From assembly GCA_900548635.1 (NCBI GenBank), contig URLP01000115.1:1-5502 (forward strand): a stretch of 5,502 nucleotides of DNA, in the 5' to 3' direction. The DNA comes from an uncultured Megasphaera sp. (GTDB taxonomy: Bacteria; Bacillota; Negativicutes; Veillonellales; Megasphaeraceae). Of the stretch, positions 1 through 4,941 are shown piece after piece; position 1 is the stretch's first letter; each line of letters opens with the position of its first letter. The notes under the pieces were generated by a model, which saw only the letters and a program-made list of their open reading frames with translations, ran no database searches and was not told the DNA's origin. Both the position numbers and the translations under genes were made by a program.

Positions 1-84
1 GCAGACGCCGGCCATGGGCGCCAGGATAACCGGTGCCTCAAGCGTGACCGTGCCGATCGTAAAGGGCTTAGCAGTTGCGGTCAT
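1..84 (-). CDS. dusB: tRNA-dihydrouridine synthase, DusB type (5' end only, runs off the window)
   Basis: Only the first 28 codons are present. The visible protein begins MTATAKPFTIGTVTLEAP and continues into V-I-L-A-P-M-A-G-V-C. The short 'F-x-I-G-x-V-x-L' strand followed by L-A-P-M-A-G-V is the typical N-terminus of dihydrouridine synthases, where it forms the first TIM-barrel strand and part of the FMN site. These enzymes use FMN and NADPH to reduce specific uridines in tRNA. The ATG at 84-82 is the only reasonable start: an in-frame TGA lies four codons upstream, at 96-94. The start lies inside the last codons of coaX, so the two genes overlap by 17 bp in different frames and are probably translationally coupled; the upstream SD is weak. 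Assignment to DusB rather than another Dus rests on the coaX-dusB gene order known in Firmicutes. The catalytic Cys region is outside the window. Confidence 0.78.
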   Translation of the reverse strand, partial: MTATAKPFTIGTVTLEAPVILAPMAGVC

Positions 85-832
85 AAATAATTCTCAGCCC
101 TTCCAGAGTCAGCATCGGTTCGACGACGTCGATGGAATCCGTCGCCGGCGCGACGATGACGGCAAGTCCCCCCGTCGCCACGACTTTGGCCTTACAGCCC
201 AGTTCCTTGCGCATGCGGGCGACGATGCCGTCGACCTGGCCGACAAAGCCGTAGAAGACGCCGGCCTGCATGCTTTCGACGGTATTGCGGCAAATGACTT
301 TATCCGTGCGGACGACTTCGATACGCGGCAGTTTCGCCGTACGCTGCACGAGGGCGTCCGTCGAGATGCCGATACCCGGGCAGATAGCGCCGCCGAGATA
401 GGTCCCCTTCTGGTTGACGGCACAAAACGTCGTCGCCGTGCCGAAGTCGATGATGATGACCGGGCCGCCGAATTTTTCATACGCTGCGACGGCGTTGACG
501 ATGCGGTCGGCACCGACTTCACGGGGATTGTCGTATTTGATGTCCATGCCGGTCTTCACGCCCGGGCCGATGACCAGCGGCGTCAGGCCGAAATAGCGCT
601 GGCACATGCGTTCCAGCGTCGGCATGACCGGCGGCACGACGGACGAAATGATGATAGCATCGATTTCGTCGGAATTGACGCCGTTCAAATAAAAGAGATT
701 ACGGATAAGGACGCCGTATTCATCCGTCGTGCGGAGGCGGTTCGTCGATACGCGCCAGTGGTCCATGAGCTCTTTTCCCTTGAAAATGCCCAGGACAATA
801 TTGGTATTCCCTACATCAATGACTAATAACAT
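68..832 (-). CDS. coaX: type III pantothenate kinase (CoaX)
   Basis: A 254-residue protein, the usual length for CoaX. It phosphorylates pantothenate to 4'-phosphopantothenate, the first step of coenzyme A synthesis, in the cytoplasm. Type III enzymes belong to the ASKHA (acetate and sugar kinase/Hsp70/actin) fold, need a monovalent cation and are typically not inhibited by CoA. Visible motifs are the N-terminal phosphate loop D-V-G-N-T-N (6-11), the pantothenate-binding stretch G-P-G-V-K-T-G (89-95), G-A-D-R (107-110) with the expected catalytic Asp109, the second phosphate motif D-F-G-T-A-T-T-F (129-136), G-G-A-I-x-P-G (147-153) and a late A-T-G-G (219-222) at the nucleotide site. All key residues appear intact. 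The ATG at 832 is preceded by AGGAG (844-840) with a 7-nt spacer. It lies 84 nt after birA, and its stop overlaps the dusB start. CoA and biotin are both cofactors of acyl metabolism, so the birA-coaX pairing is sensible, though it proves no direct link. Confidence 0.96.
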   Translation of the reverse strand: MLLVIDVGNTNIVLGIFKGKELMDHWRVSTNRLRTTDEYGVLIRNLFYLNGVNSDEIDAIIISSVVPPVMPTLERMCQRYFGLTPLVIGPGVKTGMDIKYDNPREVGADRIVNAVAAYEKFGGPVIIIDFGTATTFCAVNQKGTYLGGAICPGIGISTDALVQRTAKLPRIEVVRTDKVICRNTVESMQAGVFYGFVGQVDGIVARMRKELGCKAKVVATGGLAVIVAPATDSIDVVEPMLTLEGLRIIYDRNC

Positions 833-859
833 AATTTATCTCCTGCCTACTTTAAGTTG

Positions 860-882
860 ATAATACGCCTATTATAATAACA
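860..882 (-). promoter_or_regulatory. possible weak promoter -10 region and small inverted repeat ahead of coaX
   Basis: On the minus strand TATAAT lies at 876-871. An overlapping alternative, TATTAT (879-874), is preceded by TGT, giving an extended -10. No good -35 stands at 16-18 bp, and the TTGACG at 916-911 is too far away (34 bp). The -10 partly overlaps the inverted repeat ATAATA-CGCC-TATTAT (860-875), which would lie at the transcription start and could be an operator or chance AT-rich symmetry. coaX can also be served by read-through from birA, because I see no terminator between them. Confidence 0.3.
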
Positions 883-886
883 GAGT

Positions 887-914
887 TTTCCCGTCTTGGA
901 TAGTCTTTCCCGTC
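887..914. repeat. 9-bp direct repeat in the birA-coaX spacer
   Basis: TTTCCCGTC occurs at 887-895 and again at 906-914, on the minus strand GACGGGAAA-N10-GACGGGAAA. The copies are 19 bp apart start to start, just under two helical turns. They sit immediately upstream of the possible coaX -10 element and directly after the birA stop codon. This is the spacing expected of a tandem protein-binding site, but no regulator is recognised and a recent small duplication is equally possible. Confidence 0.5.
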
Positions 915-916
915 AA

Positions 917-1885
917 TTATACCTGGCGGACATGAATGTCGCCGGCCATGACGACTTCCCGGCCTGACGCCGTATCGATGAGGAGGTTGCCGTTTTCATC
1001 GATATCCGCAGCTGTGCCGGAGAAGGTCCGGTCGATGGAAGTGACCGTGACTTTGCTGCCGAGCATGCACGACAGGCTCCGCCATTCTGCCAGGACCGGC
1101 GCGAAACCTTCGCGGCAGACCGCAGCGTAAAGATGCTCGATTTCTGCAAGCAGCGTCTGCAGCAGGGCGATGCGGCTGACGGCGACGCCTTCACGGGCAA
1201 AGCTGGTGATGATGGGCTTCAGGTCTTCCGGCAGGTCGTCTTCCGTAATGCCCGTATTGACGCCGATGCCCATGACGAGATAATTGACCTTTTCTGCCGA
1301 ACCGTTCAGCTCCGTCAGGATACCGACCAGCTTGCGCCCTTTGACGAGGATATCGTTGGGCCACTTGATGCCGCACTCCGTCAGACCGTGACGGCGGATG
1401 GCCCGGGCCGTGGCGACGGCAGCGAGGAGGGTCATCTTCGACACTTCCATGGGCGGAATGGGCGGCCGCAGGATTAGGGAAAACCAGAGACCCTTGGCAT
1501 AGGGCGAAAGGAAGGAGCGGCTGATGCGGCCCCGGCCGCCGGTCTGTTCTTCAGCAATGACTACCGTCCCTTCGGGCGCCCCATCGGCAGCGAGCTTCTT
1601 GGCGACGTTGTTCGTCGAATCGACGCGTTCCCGCAGGACGAGGCGGCGCCCTACGACTTTCGTCGTCAGTCCCTTTTCAATGGCCCTTTCTGAGAGCAGT
1701 TCCGGCACTTCTTTCAGGCAGTAGCCCTTTTTCGTATACGATTCGATGACGTAGCCCCGCTGTTTCAGGATGCGGATATGCTTCCAGACAGCCGTCCGGG
1801 AAATACCGAGATGTTCAGAAATCTCCTGACCCGAGACGAATTCGCCCTGATGCTGTACTAAAAAATCAAGAATATCTTGTCTCAT
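917..1885 (-). CDS. birA: bifunctional biotin-[acetyl-CoA-carboxylase] ligase / biotin operon repressor BirA
   Basis: A 322-residue class II biotin protein ligase. It makes biotinyl-5'-AMP from biotin and ATP, transfers biotin to the conserved lysine of carrier proteins (AccB and other biotin carboxylases/decarboxylases), and in class II form also binds DNA as a repressor. Domains: winged helix (about 1-60) with the recognition segment E-H-L-G-I-S-R-T-A-V-W-K-H-I; catalytic domain (about 80-270) with D-S-T-N (89-92), the biotinyl-AMP loop G-G-R-G-R (116-120), K-W-P-N-D-I (174-179), K-L-V-G-I-L-T-E (185-192) and G-I-G-V-N (206-210); and a small SH3-like C-terminal domain (about 275-322). The loop reads G-R-G-R-I-S, where most relatives have G-R-G-R-x-G; the Arg equivalent to E. 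coli Arg118 is kept. A TTG three bases upstream is in frame, but the SD spacing favours the ATG at 1885. It has its own promoter and is followed by coaX with no visible terminator. Confidence 0.96.
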   Translation of the reverse strand: MRQDILDFLVQHQGEFVSGQEISEHLGISRTAVWKHIRILKQRGYVIESYTKKGYCLKEVPELLSERAIEKGLTTKVVGRRLVLRERVDSTNNVAKKLAADGAPEGTVVIAEEQTGGRGRISRSFLSPYAKGLWFSLILRPPIPPMEVSKMTLLAAVATARAIRRHGLTECGIKWPNDILVKGRKLVGILTELNGSAEKVNYLVMGIGVNTGITEDDLPEDLKPIITSFAREGVAVSRIALLQTLLAEIEHLYAAVCREGFAPVLAEWRSLSCMLGSKVTVTSIDRTFSGTAADIDENGNLLIDTASGREVVMAGDIHVRQV

Positions 1886-1892
1886 CAAAGTT

Positions 1893-1897
1893 CACCT
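1893..1897 (-). promoter_or_regulatory. birA ribosome binding site, decides the ATG start
   Basis: The minus strand reads GTGAGGTGAACTTTG and then ATG. The AGGTG core at 1897-1893 is 7 nt from the ATG at 1885-1883 but only 4 nt from the in-frame TTG at 1888-1886. The normal spacing and the better codon make the ATG the start, giving 322 rather than 323 residues. Confidence 0.75.
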
Positions 1898-1930
1898 CAC
1901 ATAACAAGCAGCCTTTTAGTTTATGTAAAA

Positions 1931-1958
1931 ATTGTAACATACACGATAACCGTGTCAA
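1931..1958 (-). promoter_or_regulatory. sigma-A type promoter of birA (extended -10), with an operator-like dyad
   Basis: On the minus strand TTGACA (1958-1953) matches the -35 consensus exactly. After a 16-bp spacer comes TACAAT (1936-1931), preceded by TGT (1939-1937), which makes an extended -10. Transcription should begin near 1924, leaving a leader of about 40 nt. The outer edges of the promoter form an imperfect dyad, TTGACAC-N13-GTTACAA (5 of 7 positions symmetrical). This resembles the half-site style of BirA operators, so autoregulation is conceivable but not shown. This is the best promoter in the window. Confidence 0.78.
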
Positions 1959-1973
1959 GGATTTAGGCCTCGG

Positions 1974-2001
1974 CATGTACAGGCTTTCTCCATCATGTAC
2001 A
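1974..2001. repeat. paired CATGTACA repeats upstream of the birA promoter
   Basis: CATGTACA occurs at 1974-1981 and 1994-2001, exactly 20 bp apart. The core TGTACA is itself a palindrome, so the pair reads as both a direct and an inverted repeat (TGTACA-N14-TGTACA). It lies 15 to 43 bp upstream of the birA -35, where an activator or cooperative repressor would bind. No known regulator is recognised from the motif. Confidence 0.5.
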
Positions 2002-2015
2002 ATCCTTTTTTCATA

Positions 2016-2123
2016 TCGTTTGCCGTGGGTCGTGATTCGTTGGTCGTGATGGTTTGAATTTTTAAAAAATTGCTGTATAGAGATGTCACCTCTCTTGTAG
2101 CTGCAAGAATTTTCGGCAAACGA
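2016..2123. repeat. 108-bp repeat-rich stretch bounded by perfect 10-bp inverted repeats
   Basis: TCGTTTGCCG at 2016-2025 is perfectly inverted as CGGCAAACGA at 2114-2123. Between them lie two copies of GGTCGTGAT (2028-2036 and 2042-2050, period 14), a near-perfect AT palindrome AATTTTTAAAAAATT (about 2058-2072), a small stem AGAGA/TCTCT with a 7-nt loop (2079-2095) and the near-palindrome TTGTAGCTGCAA (about 2095-2106). There is no convincing gene: the one 93-codon minus-strand frame across it starts inside the ftsH terminator and overlaps the birA start. The layout recalls a small non-autonomous element (MITE) or a degenerate intergenic repeat, but no target-site duplication is visible. Confidence 0.4.
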
Positions 2124-2128
2124 ACCAC

Positions 2129-2161
2129 AAAAGGGCTGCCGCTTCATGCGACAGCCCTTTT
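2129..2161 (-). terminator. intrinsic terminator after ftsH
   Basis: Two 14-nt arms (2129-2142 and 2148-2161) pair around a 5-nt loop. On the minus strand the RNA reads AAAAGGGCUGUCGC, loop, GCGGCAGCCCUUUU, with one U-G wobble that would be a C-A mismatch on the other strand, so the minus-strand hairpin is the better one. The stem ends in UUUU, and it begins 14 nt after the ftsH stop. It should end the tilS-hpt-ftsH transcript and insulate birA. Confidence 0.88.
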
Positions 2162-2162
2162 C

Positions 2163-2176
2163 TAACTGCTAACTGC
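2163..2176. repeat. tandem 7-bp repeat at the ftsH stop codon
   Basis: TAACTGC is repeated back to back at 2163-2169 and 2170-2176. The second copy runs into the ftsH stop codon (TAG on the minus strand, 2178-2176). It fills the gap between the stop and the terminator. It is probably a replication-slippage duplication with no coding effect. Confidence 0.6.
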
Positions 2177-4248
2177 TATTCTTTTTCTTTTTTATCTTCT
2201 TCGTCATCCTTGTCAGTCAGGCCGGTGGTGAGGCCGCCTTTGGGGACGGGGTTGCCCCAGGGACTGATCTGGACTTCTGTCTGTTCCTGCTTGGGAGCAG
2301 CCGGTTTAGCTTCTTCCAGAGCCTGCGGCGCAGCCGGAGCTGTTTCTTTGGCGTCCGCTGCCGTGCTGTCTGCAGCAGGAGCGCTGTCTGCCTTGGCAGC
2401 GTCTGCCGGGATTTCCTCGATGCCGTCGTCGGCTTTTTTATCCTGCGGCCCTTCGAGGGTGCCGTATTTGACCAGGTTGTCGACTTGCTGATGGTTGATC
2501 GTTTCGACTTCCATCAGGGCTTTGGCCATGTTCTTCAGGGCATCGATATGTTCGCGCAGCATGTGCAGGACATCGGCGTAGGCTTCTGAAACGGTATCGT
2601 GCATTTCCTTGTCGATCAGTTCGGCAACGCTTTCACCGTAATTGCGTTCGTGGCCGAGGCTCTTGCCGAGGAAGACCTGATCCTGCTGTTCGCCGAAGAC
2701 CATGGGACCCAGTTTCGGGCTCATGCCCAGGCGGGTGATCATCTGGCGGGCGATGCGGGTGACGCTCTGCAGGTCGCCGGAGGCACCGCTGCTGATTTCG
2801 TTGAAGACGATTTCTTCTGCCGCCCGGCCGCCAAGGGCGACGCGGATCTGCGCCAGATAGTAGGACTTCGTTTCATACGAACGGTCTTCTTCCGGCAGCA
2901 TCATCGTATAGCCGCCGGCACGGCCGCGGGGAATGATTGTAACCTTGTGGACCGGATCGGCATCGGGCAGGAGATAGGCGATCAGGGCATGGCCCGATTC
3001 ATGGACAGCCGTAAGGCGTTTTTCCTTTTCGCTCATGACATGGCTGCGGCGTTCCGGACCGAAGCAGACTTTTTCGCTCGCTTCTTCCAGTTCGGCCATG
3101 TTGATGACTTTCTTGTTGGCCCGGGCTGCCAGGAGGGCTGCTTCGTTGAGCAGGTTACCCAGGTCGGCACCGGTGAAGCCCGGCGTCTTCTTGGCGATGA
3201 TGTCGAGGTCGACATCCTTGCCGAGGGGCTTGCCTTTGGCGTGGACGTCGAGGATGGCCCGGCGGCCGCGCAGATCCGGACGGTCGACAGTGATCTGACG
3301 GTCGAAACGTCCCGGACGGAGCAGGGCCGGGTCGAGGATGTCCGGACGGTTTGTCGCGGCAATGGTGATGATGCCTTCGTTGGAGCCGAAGCCGTCCATT
3401 TCGACGAGGAGCTGGTTCAGCGTCTGTTCGCGTTCATCGTGACCGCCGCCGAGACCGGCACCGCGCTGGCGGCCGACCGCATCGATTTCGTCGATGAAGA
3501 CGATACAGGGCGCATTTTTCTTAGCCTGTGTAAAGAGGTCGCGCACACGGGATGCACCGACGCCGACGAACATTTCGACGAAGTCGGAACCACTGATGCT
3601 GAAGAAAGGCACGCCGGCTTCACCGGCTACGGCGCGGGCCAAGAGGGTCTTGCCTGTGCCCGGAGGGCCAAAGAGGAGCACCCCTTTCGGAATCTTGGCG
3701 CCAATGGCATTATACTTGCTGGGGTTGCGCAGGAATTCGACGATTTCCGCCAGTTCTTCCTTGGCTTCATCTTCGCCTGCTACGTCTTTGAAGGTGACCT
3801 TGATTTTCCCTTCACCATGCATCTTGGCGTGGCTCTTGCCGAAGTTCATGACCCGGCCGCCGCCTCCCTGTGTCTGCTGCATGATGAAGAACCAAACGGC
3901 AATCAGGACGAGGATCGGCAGGACGGCTGTCAGCATATTCATCCACCACGACGGCTGTTCAGGCGGTTTGGCGATGATGTTCACATCGGCATCGCGCAGA
4001 GCCGGCAGGAGAGCCGAATCCGTCGGTGCATAGGAAGTAAAGGACGTCCCGTCTTTCAGCTGGCCGACAATGGCGTGGTCAGCTGTAATCTGGACGGCAT
4101 CGACTTTCTTCTGCTGTACCTGACTCATGAAATTCGTATAGGAGATTTCAGATTTGTCTGTCTTGTTGCTCGTAAAGGCATCTATGATCGATACGGCGAC
4201 AATGATGATGAGTAAGTATAAACTTACATTCCGCACAAATTTACTCAA
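2176..4248 (-). CDS. ftsH: ATP-dependent zinc metalloprotease FtsH
   Basis: A 690-residue membrane-anchored AAA+ protease that forms hexamers and degrades misassembled membrane proteins and selected cytoplasmic regulators. In order: TM1 (about 8-25), an extracytoplasmic domain (about 26-100), TM2 (about 104-123), a Gly-rich linker, and the AAA+ module. The module has Walker A G-P-P-G-T-G-K-T (194-201), the pore loop M-F-V-G-V-G (226-231), Walker B I-V-F-I-D-E (249-254) and a second region of homology (297-317) with arginine fingers Arg311 and Arg314. The M41 protease follows, with the zinc site H-E-S-G-H (416-420) and the likely third ligand Asp492. All catalytic residues are present. Residues from about 600 to the end form a long Ala/Pro/acidic tail; E. 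coli and B. subtilis FtsH are about 640 residues, so the protein is about 50 longer. The start is TTG at 4248, fixed by a strong SD. It lies 122 nt after hpt, has its own promoter, and is closed by the terminator at 2161-2129. Confidence 0.98.
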   Translation of the reverse strand: MSKFVRNVSLYLLIIIVAVSIIDAFTSNKTDKSEISYTNFMSQVQQKKVDAVQITADHAIVGQLKDGTSFTSYAPTDSALLPALRDADVNIIAKPPEQPSWWMNMLTAVLPILVLIAVWFFIMQQTQGGGGRVMNFGKSHAKMHGEGKIKVTFKDVAGEDEAKEELAEIVEFLRNPSKYNAIGAKIPKGVLLFGPPGTGKTLLARAVAGEAGVPFFSISGSDFVEMFVGVGASRVRDLFTQAKKNAPCIVFIDEIDAVGRQRGAGLGGGHDEREQTLNQLLVEMDGFGSNEGIITIAATNRPDILDPALLRPGRFDRQITVDRPDLRGRRAILDVHAKGKPLGKDVDLDIIAKKTPGFTGADLGNLLNEAALLAARANKKVINMAELEEASEKVCFGPERRSHVMSEKEKRLTAVHESGHALIAYLLPDADPVHKVTIIPRGRAGGYTMMLPEEDRSYETKSYYLAQIRVALGGRAAEEIVFNEISSGASGDLQSVTRIARQMITRLGMSPKLGPMVFGEQQDQVFLGKSLGHERNYGESVAELIDKEMHDTVSEAYADVLHMLREHIDALKNMAKALMEVETINHQQVDNLVKYGTLEGPQDKKADDGIEEIPADAAKADSAPAADSTAADAKETAPAAPQALEEAKPAAPKQEQTEVQISPWGNPVPKGGLTTGLTDKDDEEDKKEKE

Positions 4249-4255
4249 AATATTG

Positions 4256-4262
4256 CTCCTTT
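4256..4262 (-). promoter_or_regulatory. ftsH ribosome binding site, supports a TTG start
   Basis: AAAGGAG on the minus strand (4262-4256) stands 7 nt before the TTG at 4248-4246. No ATG or GTG in this frame lies close by. The next in-frame methionine (residue 41) would remove TM1, so initiation at TTG is the only sensible reading. Confidence 0.85.
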
Positions 4263-4312
4263 CACTTAATTTATGATAATGAATGTTTGTTTATTCCAAC
4301 CAATACAGTCTT

Positions 4313-4341
4313 ATATTACCACACTTCTGCAAAAGCAACAA
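4313..4341 (-). promoter_or_regulatory. promoter of ftsH (extended -10)
   Basis: On the minus strand TTGTTG (4341-4336), a 17-bp spacer and TAATAT (4318-4313) form a plausible sigma-A promoter. TGG directly before the -10 (4321-4319) makes it extended. Transcription would start near 4306 with a leader of roughly 58 nt. No terminator separates hpt from ftsH, so ftsH is probably read both from this promoter and by read-through from tilS-hpt. I see no CIRCE (TTAGCACTC) heat-shock element in the spacer. Confidence 0.55.
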
Positions 4342-4370
4342 CTGGGTTTATACAAAACAATAGTACGGCG

Positions 4371-4910
4371 TTATTTTGCATAAACTTCTTCTTTCAGGAT
4401 GCCGATATAGGGCAGGTTGCGGTAGCGGCTGTCGTAGTCGAGACCGTAGCCGACGACGAAGGCATCGGGGATTTCAAAGCCGTTGTAGTCCACCGGGACT
4501 TCGACCTGGCGGCGGGCCGGCTTGCTGAGGAGGGTCGCTAATTTTACCGAACGGGCACCTCGTTCCTTGAGCATCGGCACGAGATGGCTGAGGGTGACGC
4601 CCGTGTCGATGATGTCTTCGACGATGAGGACGTCCTTATCCTTGACGTCGTTGTCGAGGTCCTTGCGGATCTTGAGCACGCCCGACGAGGTCGTCGACGA
4701 ACCGTAGCTGGAGCAGCTCATGAAGTCAAAGTAGACCGGGCCTTCGATGCAGCGGGCCAGGTCCGTGAAAAAGGTGACGGCCCCTTTGAGGATGCCGCAC
4801 ATGAGGATGGGCCGGCCGGCATATTCCTTCGTGATCTGGGCGCCCAGTTCGTGGACGCGGGCAGCGATCTGTTCTTCTGTGAATAAAATTTCTTTGATAT
4901 CCTGATGCAT
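4371..4910 (-). CDS. hpt: hypoxanthine phosphoribosyltransferase
   Basis: A 179-residue purine salvage enzyme that joins hypoxanthine (and usually guanine) to PRPP, giving IMP or GMP plus pyrophosphate, in the cytoplasm. Visible features are the pyrophosphate-binding L-K-G (41-43), the mobile loop with S-S-Y-G (67-70) and the Ser/Thr run to Gly77, the PRPP signature V-L-I-V-E-D-I-I-D-T-G (94-104), L-L-S-K-P (127-131), and the purine-binding C-terminal segment P-D-A-F-V-V-G-Y-G-L-D-Y (148-159) followed by R-N-L-P-Y-I-G (164-170). Length and motifs are typical. The frame is open 32 codons further upstream, but those codons antisense-read the end of tilS in another frame; the ATG at 4910 has a clear SD and is the start. 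It follows tilS by 31 nt and precedes ftsH, the classic Firmicutes tilS-hpt-ftsH order. Confidence 0.96.
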   Translation of the reverse strand: MHQDIKEILFTEEQIAARVHELGAQITKEYAGRPILMCGILKGAVTFFTDLARCIEGPVYFDFMSCSSYGSSTTSSGVLKIRKDLDNDVKDKDVLIVEDIIDTGVTLSHLVPMLKERGARSVKLATLLSKPARRQVEVPVDYNGFEIPDAFVVGYGLDYDSRYRNLPYIGILKEEVYAK

Positions 4911-4917
4911 CTTGATT

Positions 4918-4922
4918 CCTCC
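4918..4922 (-). promoter_or_regulatory. hpt ribosome binding site, decides the start
   Basis: The minus strand has GGAGG at 4922-4918 and a 7-nt spacer before the ATG at 4910-4908. This selects the 179-residue form over a longer in-frame ATG at 5006, which would lie inside tilS. Confidence 0.85.
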
Positions 4923-4941
4923 GTAAATCCGAAAAAGTAAA

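Noticed and set aside
14..826. A 270-codon plus-strand open frame opposite coaX
   Set aside because: It mirrors coaX and the dusB start, its translation is a low-complexity Asp/Arg/Ala-rich protein, and it has no start signals. It is a shadow of a conserved gene.
911..916. TTGACG as the -35 of a coaX promoter
   Set aside because: The nearest TATAAT is 34 bp away, twice the allowed spacing, and at 16-18 bp there is only a GC-rich CGGGAA.
2079..2095. A small hairpin (AGAGA/TCTCT) considered as part of a riboswitch, T-box or attenuator
   Set aside because: The stem is only 5 bp, no T-box sequence (GGUGGNACCGCG-like) or other riboswitch core is present, and it lies upstream of the birA promoter, so it would not be in the birA leader.
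1866..2147. A 93-codon minus-strand frame between ftsH and birA
   Set aside because: Its start lies inside the ftsH terminator hairpin, its frame runs through the birA promoter and SD, and it overlaps the birA start. The translation resembles no family and no SD precedes it.
2599..4215. A 538-codon plus-strand open frame opposite ftsH
   Set aside because: It is exactly antisense to a textbook FtsH, its protein has no recognisable domain, and no good SD or promoter precedes it. Long antisense frames arise in GC-rich genes that rarely use TTA, CTA and TCA codons, and it ends where ftsH becomes AT-rich.
4249..4370. A terminator or heat-shock operator between hpt and ftsH
   Set aside because: I found no GC-rich stem followed by a U-tract, and neither a CIRCE (TTAGCACTC-N9-GAGTGCTAA) nor a CtsR-type heptad repeat.
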